From: Anaeromicropila herbilytica
GTDB lineage: Bacteria > Bacillota > Clostridia > Lachnospirales > Lachnospiraceae
DNA length: 64,000 nt
Reading direction: 5' to 3'
Assembly (NCBI RefSeq): GCF_016591975.1
Contig: NZ_AP024169.1
Coordinates: forward strand, 2,395,001 to 2,459,000
Part shown: positions 47,086 through 57,132 of the stretch, piece after piece
Numbering within the stretch: position 1 is the stretch's first letter
Layout: each line of letters starts with the position of its first letter
Program-made: the position numbers and the translations under genes
Notes under the pieces: generated by a model
What the model saw: only the letters and a program-made list of their open reading frames with translations
Databases searched by the model: none
What the model was told of the DNA's origin: nothing

Positions 47086-48786
47086 GTGAATCGTAATTCA
47101 ATCGAAAAAATATATAGTAACGATTATGCTGATTTTCTTATTAATTATTATGGTGATCCTGCTATATTAGAAAGATATAAAGATGATCAGATAACTATCA
47201 TAAATTATTTTCTAGCTGCCATATACCTACCTACCAGTGAAATGTCATCTAATATAGTATCAGTACTTGGATATAGTGCAATTCCCTCATTGTTTGGTTT
47301 ATGCAGTATGTCAAGTATAGAAGCATCTGGAATATCACAAATCCGTAATATTCCCAATTTTAGTCTGACAGGTAAAGGAGTTCTAATTGGAATAGTTGAC
47401 ACGGGCATTGATTATACCAATCCTATTTTCCAGTATGCAGATAAAACAACTAGAATTGTAAGTATATGGGACCAAGAAATTATCAGTGATGAGGTCCCAG
47501 AAGGTATGTATTACGGTACGGAATATACTAGGGATCAGATTAATGAGGCATTAAAAAATGAGAACCCTTTTCTTGTAGTTCCTTCGCATGATGAAATTGG
47601 GCATGGAACGATGGTAGCTGGAATTGCTGCTGGTAATAATGTTCCTGAGAGCGGATTTACAGGAGTTGCACCCGACGCAGAATTAGTTATAGTAAAATTA
47701 AAACCAGCTAAGACCTACTTGAAGAATTTTTTTCAAATTCCTAAGGATGCACATGCGTATCAAGAAAATGATTTTATTAATGGAATTCAATATATACTAA
47801 ATTATGCAGCAAAAGTAAATAAACCGATTGTTATATGTAATGCAGTAGATACTTCGCAATATGCCCATGATGGAAGAGGTACAACAAGTATGTGGTTATC
47901 CTTTATCGCAAGTAGTCCTGGAATTGCAGTACTTAATTGCGTAGGAAATGAGGGGAATAATAAAAGACATTATTTTGGAGTAATTAATGAGGCAGTAGGA
48001 AAGGATACGATTGAGTTAAATGTTGGACCTAATGAAAACGGATTCGCTATGGAGTTATGGGGAGCTTCGCCTAATGTTTATTCATTGGATATAACATCTC
48101 CATCTGGCGAATACGTTCCAAGAATCTATACACGTCTGAATGAGACAAGAGAGATTACATTTATCTTTGAGCAAACAATCATTTATCTTGATTCACAGGC
48201 AATTGAGTCACAAAGTGGTGATCAATTAATATTTATGCGATTTATAAAACCTACTCCTGGCTTATGGAAATTTAATATATATGGGAAAGGATTGTTCCCA
48301 ATGAATTATAATGTATGGCTTCCAATGAATAACTGGATAACAGCCGATACCTTTTTTCTACGTTCCGATCCTAATATTACACTTCTTTCCTTGTCCTGTG
48401 CAAGAAATCCAATCACTGTAACAGCATATAATGTAGATGATGAAAGCCATTATCTTAATGCTGGTAGAGGATATACACGTATCGATGTGATAAAACCAGA
48501 TATATCAGCTCCAGGGGTTAATATTTTAAGTCCAACTCTTAATAATACTTTTGTTCCTGTTACTGGAAGTAGTGCAGCAGTTGCCCATACAGCAGGAATA
48601 GCAGCCATGATGTTCGAATGGGGAATTGTGAAGGGTAACTATCCGAAAATGAGTACTCAGGATATGAAGATATTTATGATTCGTGGTGCTAGAAGAAAAC
48701 CAGATATTAAATATCCAAATAGAGAGTGGGGATACGGCGTAGTTGATATTTATAATGTCTTCAAAATGCTTAGAAGAGGAGTATAG
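47086..48786 (+). CDS. Subtilisin-like serine protease (S8), Csp-like, active
   Basis: 566 aa, GTG start with AGGA 9 nt before it. No signal peptide. An N-terminal prodomain-like region covers about 1-85. The catalytic triad is complete: Asp105 (GIVDTGID), His173 (GHGTMVAG) and Ser496 (TGSSAAVAHTAG), and the oxyanion Asn is in VGNEGN. A long insert between His and Ser is typical of Csp-type clostridial subtilases that process germination enzymes. 32 nt upstream of a close paralogue that lacks the nucleophile. Intracellular or spore-localised is likely, given no export signal. Confidence 0.87.
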   Translation: MNRNSIEKIYSNDYADFLINYYGDPAILERYKDDQITIINYFLAAIYLPTSEMSSNIVSVLGYSAIPSLFGLCSMSSIEASGISQIRNIPNFSLTGKGVLIGIVDTGIDYTNPIFQYADKTTRIVSIWDQEIISDEVPEGMYYGTEYTRDQINEALKNENPFLVVPSHDEIGHGTMVAGIAAGNNVPESGFTGVAPDAELVIVKLKPAKTYLKNFFQIPKDAHAYQENDFINGIQYILNYAAKVNKPIVICNAVDTSQYAHDGRGTTSMWLSFIASSPGIAVLNCVGNEGNNKRHYFGVINEAVGKDTIELNVGPNENGFAMELWGASPNVYSLDITSPSGEYVPRIYTRLNETREITFIFEQTIIYLDSQAIESQSGDQLIFMRFIKPTPGLWKFNIYGKGLFPMNYNVWLPMNNWITADTFFLRSDPNITLLSLSCARNPITVTAYNVDDESHYLNAGRGYTRIDVIKPDISAPGVNILSPTLNNTFVPVTGSSAAVAHTAGIAAMMFEWGIVKGNYPKMSTQDMKIFMIRGARRKPDIKYPNREWGYGVVDIYNVFKMLRRGV

Positions 48787-48818
48787 TGTGAAATAAAATA
48801 ACAGAAAGGAGTGATTTT

Positions 48819-50531
48819 ATGACACAAGAAGAGCAATATAAGATTACGAGTAATCAGTATTTTGATTTAATCATCTCATATAATGGTAACATTGCTTCGC
48901 TAGATAAATACAAAGAGTATTCAATACATATTTTGAATGATTACTATGCAGTAATATATATTCCTATATCTCAAGTTAGTAGTCAACTATTCATAGACTT
49001 TGGTTACTCTGCAGTGCCTAAATGTTATTCCCTAGCTAGTATGGAAAGTTTAGAAGTGTCTGGTGTGAATAAAATACGTAATCTACCATCTGTCAATTTA
49101 CGTGGAAATGGTGTGCTAATCGGATTGATTGATACGGGAATTGATTATACAAATACTGTTTTTCAGAATGCGGATAGTACAAGTAGAATAGCTGCTATTT
49201 GGGATCAAACGATAGAGAGTAAGGAACCCTATGCAGGCAGCCAGAATCCTCCTTTTTATGGAGTGGAATATAGAAAAGATCAGATTAACCAGGCCTTAAA
49301 AAGCTCGAATCCATATGATATTGTTCCAAGTAAAGATGAAAATGGTCACGGTACGATGTTAGCAGGGATTGCAGCAGGTTCTGAAAGCCAAGAGAATAAT
49401 TTTAGTGGAGTTGCACCTGATTCTGAATTAGTAATTGTTAAATTAAAAGAGGCAAAAGAAAACTTAAGAAATTATTATGCTATTCCAACAACGGTGCCTT
49501 GTTATCAAGAGAATGATCTTATATGGGGAGTTCAGTATATTCTATATATGGCTAGAGAATTACGAAGACCAGTTGCCATATGTATCGGTCTCGGAACATC
49601 TCAAGGTCCACATGACAATAGTGGTCCATTAAATAATATCGTGTCACTTATAGCTGATATACCGGGTGTATCCCTTAGCGTAGCAGTTGGAAATGAAGGA
49701 AATACAAAAAGACATTATTATAGTTCTATTAAATCGTCATCTACATCAATTCCTTTTGAATTAAATGTTGGAGAAAATGAAATAGGTTTTTCTATGGAAT
49801 TTTGGGGAGACCCTCCAATGGTATATACTTTAGATATTATTTCGCCAAGTGGTGAATATATACAAAGTATCACAGAGAATCTTGAAGTAAGTCGTGAAAT
49901 ATCATTCATTTTTGAGAAAACCATAATTAATATTGAATATTTTATGATAGAACCAGAGACGGGTAAACAAGTTATTTTTCTACGATTTCGGAATCCAGCA
50001 AAAGGGATATGGAGGTTTTTAGTATATGGAAGAGGAGACCTAGATGGCGCCTTTCATGTTTGGTTACCTTCTGGAGACTTAATATCACCCAATATTACGT
50101 TTATAAATCCTAACCCATATACAACCGTAACATCCCCAGGCAATAGTATTACTCCATTAACTATTACAGCATACAATTCAAGTACCAATGCTCTATATCC
50201 TAACGCAAGTAAAGGATTTTCGACTTCTAATATAATAAATCCAGATCTAGCAGCACCTGGGGTTAATCTTAGATGTCCTACATTAAATCATCAATTCACG
50301 AGTATTTCTGGTACAGGAGCTGCAACGGCTCATACCGTTGGAATTACAGCATTAATATTAGAATGGTGTATCGTAAGAGGTAATTATCCTGGTATAGATA
50401 CCGTAAGTATTAAAAAATTTCTATTTCGAGGTGCTAAAAGAAGTGATAAAACGAAATATCCTAATGAAGAATGGGGATATGGGATTATTGATCTTTATAA
50501 TAGTTTTAATATAATAAGAACATTTGTTTGA
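48819..50531 (+). CDS. Subtilisin-like pseudoprotease (S8, Csp-like), nucleophile lost
   Basis: 570 aa, close in sequence and layout to the gene before it. Asp105 and His177 are present and the oxyanion Asn is in VGNEGN, but the motif around the nucleophile reads SGTGAATAHT: the Ser position is Gly500 (codon GGA). It should not cleave peptides. In C. difficile the Csp family has pseudoproteases (CspA and CspC) that regulate or sense, so this may be a regulator of its active neighbour. Strong GAAAGGAG site, 32-nt spacer: same operon. Confidence 0.88.
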   Translation: MTQEEQYKITSNQYFDLIISYNGNIASLDKYKEYSIHILNDYYAVIYIPISQVSSQLFIDFGYSAVPKCYSLASMESLEVSGVNKIRNLPSVNLRGNGVLIGLIDTGIDYTNTVFQNADSTSRIAAIWDQTIESKEPYAGSQNPPFYGVEYRKDQINQALKSSNPYDIVPSKDENGHGTMLAGIAAGSESQENNFSGVAPDSELVIVKLKEAKENLRNYYAIPTTVPCYQENDLIWGVQYILYMARELRRPVAICIGLGTSQGPHDNSGPLNNIVSLIADIPGVSLSVAVGNEGNTKRHYYSSIKSSSTSIPFELNVGENEIGFSMEFWGDPPMVYTLDIISPSGEYIQSITENLEVSREISFIFEKTIINIEYFMIEPETGKQVIFLRFRNPAKGIWRFLVYGRGDLDGAFHVWLPSGDLISPNITFINPNPYTTVTSPGNSITPLTITAYNSSTNALYPNASKGFSTSNIINPDLAAPGVNLRCPTLNHQFTSISGTGAATAHTVGITALILEWCIVRGNYPGIDTVSIKKFLFRGAKRSDKTKYPNEEWGYGIIDLYNSFNIIRTFV

Positions 50532-50565
50532 CTTTGAGCCGCTATGAGCGACAGATGGGAGTTTT

Positions 50566-51846
50566 ATGATAATTCATGTAGTACAAGTGGGCGATACTAT
50601 TAAATCAATATCAGAAAAATATAGAATACCTATTATAACTTTAATTCAGGAAAATGGATTAACTAATCCGAATAACTTAGTACCCGGGCAATCAATTATT
50701 ATTATTAATCCGAAAGTATCTTATACTGCTCAAAAAGGAGATACACTGGTTAATATTGCAAATAAATATGGTGTTAGTATAATGGAATTATTAAGAAATA
50801 ATCCTCATCTTTCGAATAGAGATCTTTATCCTGGAGAAATCGTAATTATTCAATTTGATACTCAAAAAGTTCGTGAGATTGAGATAAGTGGATTCGCATA
50901 TCCTCATATTAATAGAGATATATTAAAAAAGACACTCCCCTTTCTTACCTACCTTACTGTTTTTAATTATCAAGTTACAGGAGCAGGAAATATTATCGAG
51001 GTAGATGATATGGAGTTAATCCAACTAGCCAAACAGTATGGGGTAGCACCTATGATGTTGATTTCTACGTTATCACCGAGTGGTATAGGCAGTAGAGAAA
51101 CTGCATTAAATATTGTAAGCAATATATCTCTTCAAGATACCCATATTGATAAGATTATATCAATACTGAAAAAGAAAGGTTATTATGGTATCAATGCATA
51201 TCTTCAACATCTAGATAATGATAATCGTGTAATATACGAAAAATATATAAGTCGATTTGCCTATCGAATGCATCAGGAAGGATATCTAATTAATATAACA
51301 GTAAACCCTAAAATACTCTATGAAAGAACTTCAGTTACTTATGAAAAGATTGATTATTCTAATCTAGCTAAAGTAGTTGACTCAGTTTTAATATTATCTT
51401 ACGAATGGGGCTATTCTTATGAACCACCTGCATCGGCAACACCAATAAATATTTTGGAACAAATGCTATCTAATATAACAACAATCATTCAACCGTCTAA
51501 ATTATTACTTGGGATACCAATAATCGGTTATGATTGGAAACTCCCATACATACCTGGTGAAACAAAAGCAAATGCGATTACTCATGAAGCTGCAATCGAT
51601 TTAGCTGTAATACAAAGCGTTACTATTCAATATGATGAAACTGCCGAAGCACCTTATTATTTCTATACAAGTAATGATAAACAGTTACATATCGTTTGGT
51701 TTAAAGATAGCCGAAGCATAAATACTTTATTAAAATTAATTCTAGAATTTAATCTTGAAGGTGGCTCTGTATGGAATGTAATGTATTTTTTCACACAGTT
51801 ATGGTATTTAGTAAATACACAATTTGAGATTAAGAAACTCTTATAA
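50566..51846 (+). CDS. LysM-GH18 protein of the YaaH/SleL type, catalytic residues missing
   Basis: 426 aa. Two LysM domains (about 3-47 and 52-97) bind peptidoglycan or spore cortex, then a GH18 barrel (about 105-420). The catalytic strand, usually DxxDxDxE (GVNIDFE in YaaH-like proteins), reads GINAYLQ: the Asp is Tyr212 and the acid/base Glu is Gln214 (CAA). Hydrolysis is thus unlikely. 34 nt after the pseudoprotease, so the three genes form an operon. YaaH/SleL proteins act in spore cortex breakdown; this may be a binding or scaffold version. Confidence 0.8.
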   Translation: MIIHVVQVGDTIKSISEKYRIPIITLIQENGLTNPNNLVPGQSIIIINPKVSYTAQKGDTLVNIANKYGVSIMELLRNNPHLSNRDLYPGEIVIIQFDTQKVREIEISGFAYPHINRDILKKTLPFLTYLTVFNYQVTGAGNIIEVDDMELIQLAKQYGVAPMMLISTLSPSGIGSRETALNIVSNISLQDTHIDKIISILKKKGYYGINAYLQHLDNDNRVIYEKYISRFAYRMHQEGYLINITVNPKILYERTSVTYEKIDYSNLAKVVDSVLILSYEWGYSYEPPASATPINILEQMLSNITTIIQPSKLLLGIPIIGYDWKLPYIPGETKANAITHEAAIDLAVIQSVTIQYDETAEAPYYFYTSNDKQLHIVWFKDSRSINTLLKLILEFNLEGGSVWNVMYFFTQLWYLVNTQFEIKKLL

Positions 51847-51955
51847 AATGGTATTTCGATGAATAACAGGAAATTATAATGTATTATGTAAAAAACTTTA
51901 ATTTTTACCAATATTATGTTATAATTACCAGGACTAATATACTAGGAGGAAATTT

Positions 51956-53023
51956 ATGAAAACTCAAATGAAAAGTTTTATGAAAAAGTTACTTGTACTT
52001 ACTATGATTCTATCATTAGTTAGTATACCAAGAGTAGTAGCGCAAGCAGCAGGATTCTTAGTCTTTAACGATGGACAGAAAATAAGCCCTGATTCAATTA
52101 CAGGTTCCTTTGCATATCTGACATCAGGCAAAGCTACAGATAGTAATAATCCTGATTTTAAAGTTACTGCAACCATTAATGGAACATCTTATGATGGAAC
52201 AATAATATCTGCAGGAACAAGATATAATTATAATTATAGCGTTAGTTATCCTATTCAGAAAAATGACACAGATGTCATAATTACTGTAACCGATGGACTT
52301 GGTGGTAAAATTACTCAAACATATAACCTAATTGCAAATCAACCAATACAATTAAGCGTAGACTCTTTAAATTATACTTCAACCACAGTAACAGGTACAA
52401 CAGAAGCTAATGCAAAAGTTACCGCTACAATTGAAGGTAAAACATATGAAGCAACAGCAGATTCAAGTGGTAACTATAAAATTAAAATTCCTGCACAAAA
52501 ATCAGATACTACGATTGTGGTAAAGAGTATTAATGAAAAGGGATACTATAGCACAAAAAATGTTACTGTTAGTAATCCTAATTGTTTATTAAGCTCTAGT
52601 CAAGATCTTCTAAAAAGTACAACAAAAGTAACTGGTACAGTAACTGGTGCTCTAAAAGGAGATTATATTACCGTAAAAGTTGGAAATAAAACTTACAAAA
52701 CAACTTTAAAAGAAGCTAAAAAGCAAAAATACTCTGTTTCTGTAAAGAACCTTAAATTTGGACAATATATTACAGTTTCTTTATACAATAAACATGGACA
52801 ACAAAGAGAATGGTATAAATCAGAAGTATATTATGCTACAAAAGTTAAGCTTGGAATGACTCAAAATCAAGTATTACATACAGCATATTATGGTAAGCCA
52901 GACTCAGTTATTAAATCAATTGTAGCAGGCAAGAAATGTGAACAATGGGGATATCATTTTGGAAGTAAATTAGTTTATTTATGGTTCCAAAATGGGGTAC
53001 TAACTTCTATAGATCAATATTAA
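51956..53023 (+). CDS. Secreted protein with Ig-like repeats and an SmpA/OmlA-like C-terminus
   Basis: 355 aa. Signal peptide (about 1-32, AQAAG cut site). Two or three Ig-like beta domains (about 33-125, 125-205 and 205-285; Thr/Val-rich with TGTTEANAKVTATIEG-type turns). The C-terminal part (LGMTQNQVLHTAYYGKPDSV) looks like a small SmpA/OmlA-like fold. Follows the Csp cluster but has its own spacer and AGGAGG site. Surface-exposed or wall-binding; no catalytic motif. Confidence 0.7.
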   Translation: MKTQMKSFMKKLLVLTMILSLVSIPRVVAQAAGFLVFNDGQKISPDSITGSFAYLTSGKATDSNNPDFKVTATINGTSYDGTIISAGTRYNYNYSVSYPIQKNDTDVIITVTDGLGGKITQTYNLIANQPIQLSVDSLNYTSTTVTGTTEANAKVTATIEGKTYEATADSSGNYKIKIPAQKSDTTIVVKSINEKGYYSTKNVTVSNPNCLLSSSQDLLKSTTKVTGTVTGALKGDYITVKVGNKTYKTTLKEAKKQKYSVSVKNLKFGQYITVSLYNKHGQQREWYKSEVYYATKVKLGMTQNQVLHTAYYGKPDSVIKSIVAGKKCEQWGYHFGSKLVYLWFQNGVLTSIDQY

Positions 53024-53062
53024 TCATTTAGAATAATAATTACAAGATAATCTCTAAAATGG

Positions 53063-53113
53063 AAACACATTGCACTTATTTATTAATATATAATAAGTAC
53101 AATGTGTTTTTTA
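53063..53113 (+). terminator. Terminator after the Ig-like protein
   Basis: 18-bp stem AAACACATTGCACTTATT (53063-53080) with 53092-53109, one mismatch, followed by TTTTT. Confidence 0.83.
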
Positions 53114-53562
53114 TATTTAAATGAAAAAAGACAAAATTGAATATTACAAAAATTGACATTTTGTTGATTTGGTGGTAATATAAGTCAAGAAATAAGCTAT
53201 TATGAATAAACCATAAAGTAAAGATACAATTAAACGTGAACTTCATTAACTGGCTAATTTCTAAATATGTACATAAGGGAAGTGATATACTACACAACTA
53301 TGAAAGTAAAAAACTATAATTAATAGAAATAGGCGATGTGTATGAATTCAGATTACATAAAAATTTACTAATAATAAACAATAAAAACTAAACATTACAA
53401 AAACAAACAATAACATGACATTTTTATATTTTGCTATATATCTAATTTTGTTAGGAATATAGGTGTAAGTTGTACATAAAGATTCTTTCAACTCAGATTT
53501 TTATGCCTTCGTATTCCTAAAATAATTTAAATGCGTCATAAGGGCGCAGGAATGGAGGAAAT
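53114..53562 (+). other. 449-bp region upstream of the lipase
   Basis: AT-rich. A 9-bp inverted repeat TTAGGAATA (53451-53459) with 53512-53520 lies 43 bp before the lipase start and may be a leader hairpin. No gene recognised. Confidence 0.4.
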
Positions 53563-54837
53563 ATGAATAAACATAATATGAAAAAAATAATTACTTTTCT
53601 ACTTACTTTATGCATCATTTTAGCTCTACAGCCTATTCAATATAGCAAGGCTTCCACATCTGATAATTCAAATCAATCAGGAAATAACTATCCTATCATC
53701 ATGGTACATGGTTTATTTGGATGGGGTAATAATGAACTTGCAGATATTAATTACTGGGGTGGTTCAAAAAGCTTACGAGAAGATTTGACAGCAAAAGGTT
53801 ATACAGTCTATACACCGTCTGTTGGGCCAATCTCTAGTAATTGGGATAGAGCTTGCGAATTATATGCTTATATTAAAGGTGGAACCGTTGATTATGGAAA
53901 AGCCCATTCTGAGAAATACGGTCATGCGAGGTATGGAAGAACATATCCTGGTGTCTATCCTCAATTTGGTAGTAAAGATGCCGCTGGAAATATTGCAAAG
54001 ATCCATCTAATGGGTCACAGTATGGGTGGACAGACGATTCGCGTATTAGTTCAATTGTTAGAAAATGGAAGTCTAGAAGAGGTTGCTGCGACTACAGATG
54101 GAAGCATTAACACTCTTTTTACTGGTGGAAAGTCATGGGTTGCTAGTGTTACCTCAATAGCTACACCTCATAATGGAAGCCAAGAAGCATACTCCCAATA
54201 TAAACTAGAACCATTTGCCCACAATATGTTTACTACACTTGCAGCAGCAACAGGAGTATCAAGTAGTAGTAACCTTGATTTGAAAATGGATCAATGGGGA
54301 CTTAAGAGAGAAGAAGGTGAATCTTATTACGATTACTATAATCGAGTTATCAATAGTAAATTATGGTATAAGACAAAAGACTTAAGTATATGGGATCTAA
54401 CACCAGAAGGCGCTTTGGAATTAAATGAATTTGCTCCTGCGCAAAGTGATATTTACTATTTTTCACTAGCATGTTCCGATACTCACGAAAGTGTACTTAC
54501 GCATTTTCAGATTCCAAATAGGAATATGAATGCTGTTCTATTGAAGAGTTCGATTTTTATGGGTTTATTTACAAATGATACACCTGGTGAAGTCACGATT
54601 GATAATAGTTGGTGGGAGAATGATGGTGTTGTTAGTGTGAAATCTGCAATCTGTCCAATTGGCGCATCTGATCAATGGATTGATTATAATGGAACACCTC
54701 AGATAGGAACGTGGAATTACTTAGGGAAAGTTGATAATGTAGATCATTTGGAAGTAGTTCAAATGAAGAATAATCGCAGTACTTTAGAAGAACAATATTA
54801 TAACATTGCTAAGATATTGACTAATTTGCCAAACTAA
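53563..54837 (+). CDS. Secreted triacylglycerol lipase (family I.5-like)
   Basis: 424 aa, alpha/beta-hydrolase. Signal peptide (about 1-32). YPIIMVHGLFGWG holds the oxyanion region, the nucleophile Ser153 is in GHSMGGQ, the acid Asp in ENDGVV and the His in NVDHLEVV. WGGSKSLREDL and Asp/His-rich loops match the zinc-bearing thermoalkaliphilic lipases of Gram-positives. Cleaves long-chain lipid esters outside the cell. AATGGAGG site. Confidence 0.88.
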   Translation: MNKHNMKKIITFLLTLCIILALQPIQYSKASTSDNSNQSGNNYPIIMVHGLFGWGNNELADINYWGGSKSLREDLTAKGYTVYTPSVGPISSNWDRACELYAYIKGGTVDYGKAHSEKYGHARYGRTYPGVYPQFGSKDAAGNIAKIHLMGHSMGGQTIRVLVQLLENGSLEEVAATTDGSINTLFTGGKSWVASVTSIATPHNGSQEAYSQYKLEPFAHNMFTTLAAATGVSSSSNLDLKMDQWGLKREEGESYYDYYNRVINSKLWYKTKDLSIWDLTPEGALELNEFAPAQSDIYYFSLACSDTHESVLTHFQIPNRNMNAVLLKSSIFMGLFTNDTPGEVTIDNSWWENDGVVSVKSAICPIGASDQWIDYNGTPQIGTWNYLGKVDNVDHLEVVQMKNNRSTLEEQYYNIAKILTNLPN

Positions 54838-54900
54838 TAAGTATCATATAAAATAAATGTTACATAAAAAGAAAAAATAGTATAGAAATAATAAAAGTAT

Positions 54901-54937
54901 CAAGCTACTAGCTAGAATTAGTTGGTAGCTTGGATTT
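54901..54937 (+). terminator. Possible terminator after the lipase
   Basis: Stem CAAGCTAC with GTAGCTTG (54901-54908 and 54925-54932), imperfect inner pairs, then ATTTAT. Weak T run. Confidence 0.45.
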
Positions 54938-55024
54938 ATGTTGTACGTCTTGAAAACCTTTATTCAACTCTGTATAATGAATAGTACTATACATAATATA
55001 AGAACGAATTATTGGAGAAATTGA

Positions 55025-55948
55025 ATGAATTATATAGCAATTGATTTTGAAACAGCAAATGAAAAGCGAAACAGTCCATGTTCCATAGGTATTGTAGTTG
55101 TAAAGAATGGACAAGTGATTGAAAAAATACATAGACTTATTAAGCCGAACGAAATGCGATTTATGCCTATTAATATTGGAATTCATGGAATCAGACCTTC
55201 AATGGTACAAGGTGAACCTGAATTCAATCAAATATGGGAAGAGATTGGACACTATTTTAGTGAAAATTTAGTAATTGCTCATAATGCAGCTTTTGATATT
55301 TCCGTTTTGAGAAATACAGCTGAACTCTATCATATTACACTTCCTGATATTAAGTATATCTGTACGATGAAGCTAGCGAAGAACTTCTATACAGATATTG
55401 AAAATGCAAAATTGAATACTGTTAATAGCTTCTTAGGATATGAGTTTCAACATCATGATGCGTTATTTGACGCACTTGCATGTAGTAACATATTAAGTAA
55501 TATCAGCGAAGAATTAGAGTGTGACGATATTGATGAAATATCTAGATTATTAGGGGTAACGATAGGAACGGTAAATCATAATGGTTATCAGCCTTCCTCA
55601 ATGAAGGGTAATGTCATTAAGACATCAAATCGTATTGCTAATAGACTGAAAGATGATATTATTGAAGATAAGAGAGTGAATGCTTTTCAAGATGAAGTAG
55701 TTGTATTTACTGGAAGATTAGCTTCCATGTCCAGAAATGAAGCGATGAATCTTGTCAATAAAAATGGAGGAACTACAGGCAGTTCCGTTACCAAAAAGAC
55801 GACGATGTTAGTAACGAATATGAAGGATCTTGTTGGTTTGAATAGAGAAGAGATGAGTAATAAATATCGAAAAGCTACTGACTTGATAGCTATGGGGCAA
55901 AGGATTCGTTTCTTAAATGAGGAAGAATTTTTAGGTAGGACTCGTTAA
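55025..55948 (+). CDS. DnaQ-type 3'-5' exonuclease with C-terminal BRCT domain
   Basis: 307 aa. DEDDh exonuclease: Asp7 and Glu9 (AIDFETA), the Asp in HNAAFD, and the HDA motif near 140. Residues about 225-307 form a BRCT domain (VVFTGRLASMSRNEAM, TSSVTKKTTMLV-like). This fusion is common in Firmicutes and is not the Pol III epsilon subunit itself. Likely a repair or RNA-trimming nuclease. GGAG-type site close to ATG. Confidence 0.88.
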   Translation: MNYIAIDFETANEKRNSPCSIGIVVVKNGQVIEKIHRLIKPNEMRFMPINIGIHGIRPSMVQGEPEFNQIWEEIGHYFSENLVIAHNAAFDISVLRNTAELYHITLPDIKYICTMKLAKNFYTDIENAKLNTVNSFLGYEFQHHDALFDALACSNILSNISEELECDDIDEISRLLGVTIGTVNHNGYQPSSMKGNVIKTSNRIANRLKDDIIEDKRVNAFQDEVVVFTGRLASMSRNEAMNLVNKNGGTTGSSVTKKTTMLVTNMKDLVGLNREEMSNKYRKATDLIAMGQRIRFLNEEEFLGRTR

Positions 55949-56022
55949 ATGTATATTAAATATCAATTTCTTATAACACTCCAAACCGAATATGTATAAT
56001 ACAAATTATAATAATTAAAATA

Positions 56023-56073
56023 TCAAACCACCATAATTAGTATGTATTACAAATTATGGTGGTTTGATTTGAT
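56023..56073. terminator. Terminator after the DnaQ-BRCT gene
   Basis: 16-bp stem TCAAACCACCATAATT (56023-56038) with 56052-56067, then TTTGATTTTT. Confidence 0.8.
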
Positions 56074-56292
56074 TTTTCCAAATAATATGATAGTATTAAT
56101 AATAGATATGCAGTAAAGATAATTGAAAAATAGATAAATTTTAATTTTTTTACTTAAGGTATACATAATATAATTATGTAAATAAATATATTACAAACAT
56201 ATCCATATTGTATAAATATAGCATATTGTAATTAACTTACTGTAGTTGTATTTAACAAATATAAAGAACTAAATAAAAAGATGGGGGTATTT
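56074..56292 (+). other. AT-rich spacer
   Basis: Little structure; carries the promoter for the QueG-like gene by necessity, but no clear match. Confidence 0.4.
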
Positions 56293-57033
56293 ATGAATAA
56301 TACAATAAAGAAAATGTTGTTAGAACATGGAGCTTCAATGGTAGGCTTTGCAAACATTGAAAATCTATATAATAAGGTGAATCTGACTGGGCCTAGAAGT
56401 GAAGATTCAGTTGTTGAACCAATACATATACCGCATTATAAGTATGGAATATCAATAATTCTTGCATATCCAAAAGATATCATCAAAAACATAAGCGATT
56501 CACCAACGATGGATTATTATAACGCTTATCATAGCCTAAATGATAAACTAGATGAATTGGCTATATTGTGCACTAAGTATATTGAAGAACAAGGTTATAA
56601 TGCTTATCCCCAAACAGTTGCTAATACAAAAGAATATGGTGTTTTTCGAACGATTATGCCTCACAAAACCGTAGCGGTCCATTCTGGCTTGGGCTGGATA
56701 GGAAAAAACGCGTTATTTCTGACAGAAAATTATGGTTCTGCAATTCGATTAAGCTCTGTCTTGACTGATGCACCATTGGAATATAATGAATCTATCCCAC
56801 AATCTAGATGCGGTAGTTGTATGTCATGTACCAATGCATGTCCTGGAAAAGCAATTTCAGGTCGTAACTGGAGTCTAGAGCTTGATCGTGACGAGTTCTT
56901 CAATGCGATGGCTTGTCGGTTGAAAGCACGAGAGATTGCAGCGAATACTTTAGATAAAGAAGTTACATTATGCGGCAAATGTATTGAAGTATGTCCATAT
57001 ACCAGAAAGTATACTTTAGGAGAGGATAAGTAG
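56293..57033 (+). CDS. Epoxyqueuosine reductase (QueG)-like iron-sulfur protein
   Basis: 246 aa. Two ferredoxin-like [4Fe-4S] motifs, CGSCMSCTNACPGKAI and CGKCIEVCPY, follow a DUF1730-type N-terminal domain that binds cobalamin in QueG. It is shorter than full QueG (about 370 aa), lacking the C-terminal HEAT repeats, so it may be a QueG-like reductase rather than QueG. Start 56293 follows GGGGG; ATG 56281 overlaps it. Confidence 0.75.
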   Translation: MNNTIKKMLLEHGASMVGFANIENLYNKVNLTGPRSEDSVVEPIHIPHYKYGISIILAYPKDIIKNISDSPTMDYYNAYHSLNDKLDELAILCTKYIEEQGYNAYPQTVANTKEYGVFRTIMPHKTVAVHSGLGWIGKNALFLTENYGSAIRLSSVLTDAPLEYNESIPQSRCGSCMSCTNACPGKAISGRNWSLELDRDEFFNAMACRLKAREIAANTLDKEVTLCGKCIEVCPYTRKYTLGEDK

Positions 57034-57132
57034 AGACTTATTGAAACATGAATTATATATTAATGGGTTATTGTAATTGAATTATTAGGGGGAATATCCT
57101 TATGATAAAGGAAAAACGGCTTTTCCACTTAA

